A stretch of DNA of 19,383 bases from Bondarzewia mesenterica. Taxonomy: Eukaryota; Basidiomycota; Agaricomycetes; Russulales; Bondarzewiaceae. The position numbers and the translations under genes were made by a program. Numbering within the stretch: the stretch's first letter is position 1; each line of letters starts with the position of its first letter. The notes below the pieces were generated by a model that was not told the DNA's origin, ran no database searches, and worked only from the letters and a program-made list of their open reading frames with translations. Shown piece by piece: positions 9,361 to 17,163 of the stretch. The stretch covers positions 12,669 to 32,051 of the forward strand of contig SGPL01000384.1 of assembly GCA_004802705.1 (NCBI GenBank). The letters run 5' to 3'.

Positions 9361-10132
9361 TCACTCGTTGACGTCTTTAATTTTCGGTGCCTCTATTGCC
9401 TCTGGTTCCATTTCATCAACCATTGACGTATCCGCCACCAACCATAGTGTTGGGAGTCCAATCACCAACGATCCGGCAAGAAGTCCCCAATTCATCGCGA
9501 ACTGGGTCATCGCAGGCTTCTTCAAAGCATTCTGAAGAAATGAACTAGTCAGATCCACGAATTTGGAATTTGAGAAAGGCAGATGGGGGAAGACTTACAA
9601 GCCGCCATGCCATAGCACCACCAGTCGCTTGGAAGGCCTTGTATAGAGCAACATAACGAGCACTGACAACGCAGAATTTTAAAATAGAGAATTCGAGATA
9701 GACAACGCAGAGAAAATGCGTACATGGTACCAGGATCATTACTAAGAGCACCCATAGCCCAATAGCAAAGACTCTGGAACACGGCGTCGTACATGCCATA
9801 GAACACGTACAAAAAACACGGCCCAACGACTGCGGAAGACATATCAGAGCGTGATCAAGGCAATCTCTCATGCAAGTGACATTGGACGCACATTCAGATG
9901 CGTCCGAGAAATCCAGCCAATTCATTTTGCCCTTGGCATTGGCCCATTTCTGGAATGCATATCCACCGCCGTAGATGCTCATAGTCATCGTAAACGTGAT
10001 CACCCACCCCAGCTTGGCACGCTGCGAGCGACGAAGGCGAGGAATGTCGAGTACATAGCCAATGAATAGTCCACCTACGACTTGTGCAAGCTGGACGCGC
10101 AACGTCATAGAAGTAAATGGATGCAGGATCAT
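9361..10132 (-). pseudogene. 5'-truncated UNC93-like membrane transporter (last four exons only)
   Basis: Exons on the minus strand are about 10132(or 10090)-9892, 9829-9724, 9662-9599 and 9531-9361, separated by introns of 62, 61 and 67 nt (donors GTGCGT, GTACGC, GTAAGT; acceptors CGCAG, GTCAG, TTCAG). Spliced they form one frame of about 193 codons ending in TGA at 9361-9363. Recognisable blocks of the fungal UNC93-like/major-facilitator group: LAQVVGGLFIGYVLD, AKLGWVITF with IYGGGYAFQKW, the GPCFLYVFYGMYDAVFQS block, YKAFQATGGAMAWR, and MTQFAMNWGLLAGS. These correspond to roughly the last five membrane helices of a protein normally about 450 residues long. Upstream of the first exon the frame is closed (TAA TAG just before 10132) and satellite repeats begin within 130 bases, so the first half is missing. 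Splice sites and frame are intact, so the loss is either recent or the 5' exons lie elsewhere. Confidence 0.8.
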
Positions 10133-10259
10133 GCCCTCCTATTAATAAGGCCAGCCAAAGAGGCAATCCTTCTTACTGATGTGCAAACATCTAGAATAGT
10201 TGGCCATCGCTGACAATACCACTTAGTAACTTGACAAGATAGTAGGCTAAATAGTTTTC

Positions 10260-11000
10260 GGCGGTCTCACCAAAATGTTCAGTTCAACATTTTAAAACAT
10301 GCTCACCGAGGCAACTCCTCATTGAGATAATAGGCTGAATAATCTCAAACAGTCTCGCCGAAATATTAAGGCCAACTATTTAAAATGTGCTCGCCGAAAT
10401 GACCCCCTGAGTAAAGTGCTGGGCCCAATCATCTTAGATGGCCCTGCAATAATATAAGTCATGTTCTCAAGATGTTGGGCTCAGCTGTCTCTAATGATCA
10501 TTAATACATTTGTCAATAATTTTCATTTTGCTGGGCCCAGCTGTCTGAGATGACTCCTTATGCTATTTTGCATTTTGCTGAGCCCACTTGTCTCAGACCG
10601 TCGCTGAGGACCCCCCACGCTATTTTTCATTTTGCTGAGCCCAACCATCTCAGACGGTCACCGAGAACCCCCTATGCTATTTTGCATTCTGTTGGGCCCA
10701 CCCGTCTCAGATGGTCACCAACAATTGCCGAGCTATTTTTCATGTTGGTCGGCCCAACTGTCTCAGACAGTCATCGACAATCACTGAGCTATTTTTCATG
10801 TTAGTCGGCCCAACCGTCTCAGATGGTCACTGACAATCGCCAAGCTATTTTTCATATTGATCGGCCCAACCATCTAAGACGGTCTTAGCGAGATATTGGG
10901 CCCAACCGTATAAAATGTCGGCAAGTGGCCGATTGGGCCCAAGTCCGCTCGACCGTCTCAGTCACCAAAAATGCATGTTCGGCCAGACCATCTTAAACGG
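10260..11000. repeat. Degenerate 56-58 bp tandem satellite with palindromic core
   Basis: Clear units start near 10531, 10578, 10635, 10691, 10749, 10805 and 10861 (spacing 47, then 56-58). Each carries a C(T/C)GGGCCCAAC-like box, then an imperfect palindrome of the form ACCRTCTCAGAYGGT, then GCTATTTTTCAT. Examples of the palindrome are at 10644-10658 and around 10812 and 10868. More decayed copies (GGTCTCACC, GTCTCGCC, GGCCCAAC fragments) extend left to about 10260 and right to about 11000. The open frame at 10550-10804 merely translates the repeat with a 19-residue period. Confidence 0.8.
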
Positions 11001-12153
11001 TAGTAAGGGACTGAATAGGCTCTAGCATCTCCATCACAGCCATCTATGCAAACAATCTACATAACAGCTTGAAAAGTCCTCCATCTCATGACCCTCGCCA
11101 ATTTTGCGCAGGTTCATCCAGGTCAGAACTGTCATCACCACTCAAAACATATTCAACAGAGATCCTCTTCTGACTTGAAAAAAGTCATGACAGCATATCC
11201 GTTAAAAACATCGAAACACTGTGTAGGACAGCCACATCGACGTCACTGATCTCATATCGTGCAGTATTACTTGGAAATGCCCATGTTGTGTATAGCTTGC
11301 CATGAGACCCACTTATAAACCATTTCATCTCAAACTTATCATTGTGTGCATCAATCCACAAGGTGCAGCAGAGACTGCTCTATTTGCTTCACTCGATGGG
11401 TTGCTGCTTCGGTTGTTCAAGGGTGATCTAGTGGTGGGATATGTTCAACAACAATGATACATTGAGGTGGAAAATAATACAAAGTTTAGCGTGAATGTAC
11501 GTATTGACAACACGTCACCATTCCTAATTGCTGAGCATATCATAAAAGCTTTCTGTGAGTGTATACAGAGTCTCTGAAGACAGGAGAGACTGTGATCTAA
11601 ATGCATGCTGCACTGCATCCATATAGTCATTGCAAAGATTGAACTGACCCTATCCTGTGCCAATGAAAGTGTCATTGACCTAGCAGTAGGGAATCTGTTT
11701 ATTTGAAAACTGTCGCTTCACCTTTTTGACGAGCTGCGTGATGCTGCTGAAATAGTGGCAAACCTCACCTAGATGTCGCTTCAACCTTTCTGCCCTCTTC
11801 TTGCATGCCAAATTCAAATAATTGCTATCGCCATCGCCACAGAGCTCTTTCAAAAAACAAGAGTGCAAAAGCAGTTCTGCAGTACTAAAAAGCCATATGT
11901 ACTGCTGCAATGATAAATCAGCCCTGTCTGGGTCCAATTGGAAAGCAGTTGCACTACAGATCTTACGAACAAGATCACTAATCATTGTGTGAAATGATGG
12001 CTCCTCATCGAGGAGAGTTCAAACAAGGCTGATGTGTTGTACCAGCGATACATATGCCTCACGAACTGACATGAAGAACAAACCTGAAGAATATTCTGAA
12101 ACATGATCGACAGCATACTAATTATGTGCACTTTTCAGATGCATATCGTATCA

Positions 12154-12186
12154 GGCCCCATGCATATACGGTAAGAGGTTCTATCC
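12154..12186 (+). repeat. Left terminal inverted repeat of the 1.6 kb element
   Basis: It begins GGCCCCATGC and contains CGGTAAGAGGTTC. It pairs with the right end with four transition differences. It is immediately preceded by the TATCA direct repeat. Confidence 0.75.
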
Positions 12187-12330
12187 CAATGCAGACAAAA
12201 AAGGCATTAAAATAGGCTCCATCTATCATCCTAGTGCAGACAAAAGGATCAAAAATTTCTAAGATGTTCCATCCCATCTACGTATAGATGATCCCTGTCT
12301 GTACAGATGTTCCATTGGTGTGCGGATGAA

Positions 12331-12667
12331 CTAACTCGCATCACCAACAGGGTCTCCTTTGGTTGGCATATCGATGTGATGCTTGATACCAACTTCTTGA
12401 TCATTCTTGAGCTTCTCTTCAAATATTCTCCACACAACATAGCAATAATGCTTGTTTCACAGTTTCAGTCAATGTTTGCGACTCTTGCGCGACAATACTT
12501 GATTTCACTATTGTTTTTGAGTCTAGCTCGAAACTTTTTGAGGCTCTCTCTCCACCGCAGTGATATAGCAACAACTCTAAAACCTTATTTAAATGTTGCA
12601 CCTCTCGTTTGCCATTTGAATTTGCTTTTTGTGCTATAAGGTTATACAGAGTAGAGGTTGTACACAA
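12331..12667 (-). pseudogene. Decayed minus-strand ORF inside the inverted-repeat element
   Basis: The minus strand reads LYNLIAQKANSNGKREVQHL, a polar helical run with ELDSKTIVKSSIVAQESQT, and then after a frameshift near 12420 FEEKLKNDQEVGIKHHIDMP, closing at a TAG (12331-12333). The amino-acid use looks coding, the frame is broken once, and no family is recognised. The overlapping plus-strand frame (12307-12639) is hydrophobic and looks like its shadow. Its orientation is divergent from the plus-strand remnant to the right. Confidence 0.35.
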
Positions 12668-12939
12668 TCATTGTGAGCAGTTCAGTGACTGAACTTCTTG
12701 CACTAACAATTTTCTTCCTGCTCAAGGCCTACATGTATTTTCTCTGTGCTATGTGCATCTTTATCTCCCTAATCTTCCATGTCAAGGTTGCAACAAGTGG
12801 ACAGAGCATGTGCCTACATGTGCACTCGGGCATTGCATGATTATTTCACTACTGCATCTCTTGTTGACACTCATGGCATATCTCGATGAGGCTGTTTGCA
12901 ATTTTCTGGTAGTCATGATCTTCCTGCTCTAAAGCCTGA

Positions 12940-13540
12940 CCACTCAAACCTGAAAACTATATCATCATCCTTTGCCCTGGTATAAAGGAGGATCTGCCAC
13001 AGATTCTTCTCGGTCAAGGTGCATGCTTGAAGGGCTCATTTTACAAGAATATGACTGATTCTCTACTATTCAATACAGTTGTGACCATGTACACCAATAG
13101 TGGGGTACAATGCATGAAATACGACTGGACAGTGTTCGTGAACAATGTCAAAGTGCCATCATACACTATAGTTCAGATCTTTTAGCATCAATTTGCAGAA
13201 ATGTACTTGACTTTGACTTGCACTCGATTGCACCACCTTTCTATGCATTCCCAAGACTGACATCATTTTCTCTCTAGCAACAGCAGGCTCGAGCATCACC
13301 CATGTTTATTTTCATAGAGATCTGAACCATCCAGTCAAGTTCATCATACTCGGTGACTTTTCAACCTGAATACTCAAGCTGTTAGATACATGCAAGGTTG
13401 ATGTTGCTTTGGCTATCCAGCAGCTCATCAAGCTTGAGAAGCAGCATGAGGTTTCAGGTGATGTGCAAGACTCGAGCATGGTGAAAGGAGAGGGGCTTGA
13501 AAATTCAGAGGAAGAAGATGAGGAGGAAGTTGAAGACTAG
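12940..13540 (+). pseudogene. Decayed plus-strand ORF with acidic tail inside the inverted-repeat element
   Basis: An open piece (12940-13185) reads ENYIIILCPGIKEDLPQILL, CLKGSFYKNMTDSLLFNTV and MKYDWTVFVNNVKVPSYT before a TAG. A second piece in another frame (13280-13540) reads THVYFHRDLNHPVKFIILGD, a TGA (13367-13369), LLDTCKVDVALAIQQLIKL, and ends in a Glu/Asp-rich tail (SEEEDEEEVED) at a TAG. There is no ATG at the beginning of the first piece and there are two frame changes, so it is a remnant. The pieces look like one former protein of the element, perhaps its mobility or accessory protein; no catalytic motif is visible. Confidence 0.4.
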
Positions 13541-13762
13541 GGCAGTGTAGTTTTATTACATGTTTGATTGGTGCGGATGAATTGTACTTTTTTTTTGAGC
13601 TCCCATCACCTTGTGCGAATAAAATGGCATGCAAACAGAGGTTCCATCCTCAAAAAATGGAATGGGCGGACAAATTGGCCAAAAAGTCGTAGGTCCCATC
13701 CCAATGCAGACGCTATATGGGCAAAATATGTGCTGATAAATAGGCCAAAATCTGCCAATTTT

Positions 13763-13795
13763 GGATGGAACCTCTTACCGCATATGTATGGAGCC
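13763..13795 (-). repeat. Right terminal inverted repeat of the 1.6 kb element
   Basis: Read on the minus strand it begins GGCTCCATAC and contains GCGGTAAGAGGTTC. It is followed on the plus strand by the second TATCA copy at 13796-13800. Confidence 0.75.
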
Positions 13796-14040
13796 TATCA
13801 TATTGGTGACTGCATTCTGAGGTCTGCCATCACTCTTATCACTGTAATCCCTTTTATGCATAATTGAGTACTTAGACGCATTGTTCTCCCGAATCTGCTC
13901 AATCCCGCTGACCATTGAACCTTCGTCGAGCCATCAAAACTTACTAGAATTTATTCACTGACTTAACAGACACATCCAAAAGCATCTCGAATATGTTAGA
14001 TGCAAAGATGGCACCTGAACTATAGGTGTAGTGATTAGTA

Positions 14041-15080
14041 AGAAAAAAATTAAATCAAATCAAAAGGGGGAGGAAGACAATTGTATCTTAATTTTTGAAT
14101 TATTTATCTATCCAATTCTGCTCAGAATTTGACTGATGTTTAGAGATGTATTGTGCATTGGATTGCTAAATTGAGAGAGCTTCACAGTTAACCCTTAGGG
14201 ATATAGATTAATTTTTCAGTGCAAAGCACAAAAGGTGTTTATTTTTTTGTTTTGCAAGATCCATTTATAAATGAGCAAAATCAATATTATAAGAAATTAT
14301 TACAGTATTCAATGTATGCATTTCTTCCTTAGAAGCCTTTGAATGAATGTGCAATATATATTATTAAATTATATCATGCTTTTTGAGGTAGTGAGAAAAA
14401 CATATTGAAAAGTGCTTGGAGTGGCACTGCGTGGTCCCTGAGTTTTTGACAGAGTATCTACATATATTTTTAGAAGAAATTTCTACTCATACTAAAGGTG
14501 CCAAGTAAAATCTCAAGTTACAAGAATGAATAGAATAAGTATACTGTATAATGCTATAAATGCTTGTAATGAGATATTTTTAAAGAAAGTTGACCTCTTG
14601 GCTATTGTAAGTGAAAATTGTGTTTATTGTAGGTTTTTCCTCATATAAAATATGAGTTCAGAACTCTTATTTAAAGCTTGAAATTTAGTGAATTTTATAC
14701 ATTGTAATTTTAAAATTTGCTCTAAGTAGGTTTGTGCGGACAATTGTCTATCATGCAATAAATACCATTAGATTTAAATAAATTCAATCTTTATTTTCAT
14801 TTATATTCCCCAGCAGTAAGGAGTTTCACACAACAAGAATCTTTTCTTAAGTCAAAAGAGCATTTTGTAGTGCTTCAAGCCTTGTTTGTCTATTTAGCAA
14901 TTATTTTTGCAAGGATTATCTATCAGAGTAATCACTTATTATTTTATGAAGCATCTATAATTTTTGAGGACATTCTTGGGGCTGTATACAAAGAAGAACA
15001 GGCCGTTGAGTGCTCAAGCACTCATGTATAGCCATGTAGTTGCCCAGAATAGGTATTTGCATGAGTTACATTTTATTTGT
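14041..15080. other. AT-rich, CpG-starved block, no gene
   Basis: One kilobase with no ORF of note, long A/T runs and only about three CpG dinucleotides (near 14430, 14737 and 15004), against dozens per kilobase in the genes at the left. It is most likely the remains of old, formerly methylated repeats; no ends or protein remnants can be recognised. Confidence 0.6.
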
Positions 15081-15520
15081 TCATAGTTAGGTCAATTCAA
15101 ACTCAGATAGCTCTTGAGCCACTACAACTATAGTTAAACTGCCGCAAAGATATCGTGCGGGAAGAACGGGTTTTGTTAACGATTTTTCATCTGATCCAGC
15201 CTCTCCATCCATCTGTGGGTCCCTTCTTTGCAGAGCTTGAGGTGCAAGCAGTAAACATCTGAACATTTGAACTGAACAGTCTTCAGCGATTCTGATTTCA
15301 CTCGATTCACTCACGATAGCTGGTTTTGCAAGATCATCTGTGCTAGATATGGGAACCTACTGGTGCATCTGACAGACTTCTATTTCCTTTATTGTTGCTG
15401 AGTGTAACGTGTATATAGTTATAGAGAAGCTCGAGAATGATTTCAAGCACCATGGCTCCACTTCAATGACCGCGTTGTGTGCATGTCCCATCGCCCAGGT
15501 CATACGCCACATGAAAAGGG
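15081..15520. other. Short unassigned spacer before the LTR element
   Basis: Base composition returns to normal with CpG present. I see no supportable gene: the minus-strand frame 15087-15314 shows no motif. The stretch directly precedes the putative LTR start. Confidence 0.3.
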
Positions 15521-15771
15521 TGTAAGGGTCAAGGCCAAGGACTCGCAGACTCGCAGATTCATGGAGATTGGACGCTCTGTTAGTTCCGCATATCTTTCCA
15601 TTCGATCCTGTTCTCTTTCATTTCTTGAGTCTCCTATATTCTTCCATTGTTTTCTCCATTTCACTCCTGTGTTGTTTCATCTCCTTTTCTTGATTTGAAG
15701 ACTCCTATCCTCGTATGTATTTATATGGACTATACTTGTACTCAGATACTCGTCGAATTAACCCCTGTAAC
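15521..15771 (+). repeat. Putative 5' LTR
   Basis: It begins TGTAAGGGTCAAGGCC and ends near ACCCCTGTAAC, so the ends are roughly inverted (TGT..GGG and CCC..TGTAAC). It has a T/C-rich centre and a TATTTATATGG promoter-like box around 15718-15728, followed by GGACTATACTTG. The boundary is a judgement, because the 3' LTR is outside the window and cannot be compared. Confidence 0.5.
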
Positions 15772-15780
15772 TGGGTCCCC
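15772..15780 (+). other. Putative primer-binding site
   Basis: TGGGTCCCC directly follows the putative LTR end. It begins with TGG, which would pair with the CCA end of a tRNA, and the next bases could pair with an acceptor stem ending GGGGAC. The tRNA is not identified. Confidence 0.35.
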
Positions 15781-15900
15781 TTGTTCGTGATTTCACTGCA
15801 TGTCTCGTCGCACTCCTCAAGTCTCGCGATTGGGCCTTGCCCCTTACAGTTTGATTCGACCAATCAGACTTTTCTTGTCTCACTTATCTAATCTCTATCG

Positions 15901-17163
15901 ATGCGCGCCGCTCTTGCTTTTTTGCATACGCTCTCACCTTTATCTGCTCGCGCTTTACTCGCTCGCGCATTCCCTCACCCCATGTCCTCACTCGACCCTA
16001 CCAGCTCTTCAACTGAGATGTCTAGAAGTCAACCCACCACCAACTCCGACAACCCAGCAATGGAGGAGGCTTCTCCTCCCCCTGTGTATCAGGCTCCCCT
16101 TGCGCTGACTTGGAGGGAGTACTCGGACATGGCTCAAGCTATTTCGTCCATTGGCTCCATGCATGCTATGCACGCAGACAACCAGATAGCTATAGGATGA
16201 GCATTAGAGGCCATGCAGAACCAGATCACGAGTCTCTCACTCACCAATCCTGCTGCACCAGTCCCTGCCACCATTCCCGCCGCCGATCCGACTGCTCCTC
16301 GAAGTGTTGCACAGTTCAAGGACCCAAAGCCGTTCAATGGTAAGGCTTCACGAGTGGAACCATTCCTAGATGAAATTGAGAGTGCCATTGCACTCTCACG
16401 AAGCTCGCTTCCCACCGATGTCGACAAGGCATGGTACCTCCAGTCCTATCTCGAGGACGGATCCTCCAAATCCTGGTTTACTGCTCTCCGCCGCGTCGAG
16501 AGCCCACTTCTCAACAATTGAACCACCCTCCTCAAGGATTTCCATGCCCACTTCGGTGATCCCGATGTGAAGAACTCTGTGATACACCGACTCGACTCCC
16601 TCAAACAGATGGGGTCGTGTAACTCTTACTTATCTCACTTCAATGACATCTGCACTTACTTGTCTTATGCTGATGAGGTGAAGATCGTCAAATTTTACGA
16701 AGGTCTCAAGGACGAGATCAAGGACCACCTCATCATCTGCCTCGACAAGCCTACCGACTTCCACGAGTACACCAAGCTCTGCGTCCACATTGACAATGAG
16801 CTTCACAAGCGTGACATCGAGAAATGCACTAAGGCCAATAACAAGCTCACTAACTCGACTAACTCGCCCTACACCAAGGCCGCTCGCCCGGAATGTCGTT
16901 ACAATCCTCTGATGCCTGCAACGCAATCTGCACCAAGTGAAGCCCTATCTCCTGGCGTACCGATGGAAATTGATGCTACACACACGGCTCAACATCGTGG
17001 CCCACTCACGCCTGAAGAACACCAGAAACGGAAGGATAAAGGACTCTGCATGTACTGCGGAGGTCCTGGACACAACGCCGACAGTTGTCCTAATATGTCC
17101 GATCGGAAGAAGAAGGCTATCGCTGCTGCTGCAACCAAGCGCAGCCCTGCGAGGAAAGCTTAG
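15901..17163 (+). pseudogene. gag of the Gypsy-type element (two in-frame stops)
   Basis: One reading frame (start at 15901, or at the ATG 15982 giving MSSLDPTS) runs to the TAG at 17161-17163, about 420 codons, interrupted by TGA at 16198-16200 and at 16519-16521. The order is a Ser/Pro-rich N-terminus, a short coiled-coil-like stretch (ALEAMQNQITSLSL), the capsid region (FKDPKPFNGKASRVEPFLDE, then FHAHFGDPD and LSHFNDICTYLSY), and a zinc knuckle CMYCGGPGHNADSC of the CX2CX4HX4C type at 17047-17088, then a basic tail (DRKKKAIAAAATKRS). Gag packages element RNA into particles. The first stop (GGA TGA GCA) is readily explained as CGA mutated to TGA. Confidence 0.85.

Larger units (their letters stand above)
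12154..13795. mobile_element. Inverted-repeat DNA element (1642 bp), 5-bp target duplication, decayed contents
   Basis: Left end 12154-12186 and right end 13795-13763 (reverse complement) match at 29 of 33 positions, all four differences being transitions. TATCA flanks both sides (12149-12153 and 13796-13800). Removing the element and one TATCA joins a protein-like reading frame of the host pseudogene (AVTNM then IRYASEKC), strong evidence that this is an insertion with these exact ends. Inside, a subterminal motif ATCCCAATGCAGAC is present in direct orientation at 12183-12196 and 13698-13711. No DDE transposase motif is recognisable. Superfamily not assigned: a 5-bp duplication with ends starting GGC(C/T)CCAT does not fit a family I know well. 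Confidence 0.7.
11086..14015 (-). pseudogene. Decayed unrecognised gene, split by the inverted-repeat element
   Basis: Right of the inserted element (about 14015-13801) the minus strand reads GAIFASNIFEMLLDVSVKSV, then, across a possible 37-nt intron (13944-13908, GTAAGT...TCAG), YGIEQIRENNASKYSIMHK up to AVTNM. Left of the element (12153-11086) it continues with IRYASEKC, FMSVREAYVSLVQHISLV, then an uninterrupted run 11985-11680 with LQQYIWLFSTAELLLHSC and KKRAERLKRHLGEVCHYF, and further pieces (VNDTFIGTG, CNDYMDAVQHAF, SETLYTLTESFYDML, WIDAHNDKFEMKWFI, WAFPSNTARYEISDVDVAV) ending with SVEYVLSGDDSSDLDEPA and TGA. Several stops and at least one frameshift interrupt it. Composition is clearly protein-like, but I recognise no family; it could be a host gene or the protein of an older transposable element. 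About 400 codons remain. Confidence 0.5.

Noticed and set aside
10550..10804. Open frame with a regular 19-residue repeat (HFAEPTCLR-type)
   Set aside because: It is only the translation of the 56-58 bp satellite; the drift between units ignores codon structure.
10531..10900. Regularly spaced palindromic repeats considered as a CRISPR array
   Set aside because: The whole unit repeats with no unique spacers, and the DNA is fungal; it is a satellite.
12307..12639. Hydrophobic plus-strand frame inside the inverted-repeat element
   Set aside because: It lies antisense to a polar, coding-like minus-strand frame and has the leucine/phenylalanine-rich look of a reverse-strand shadow.
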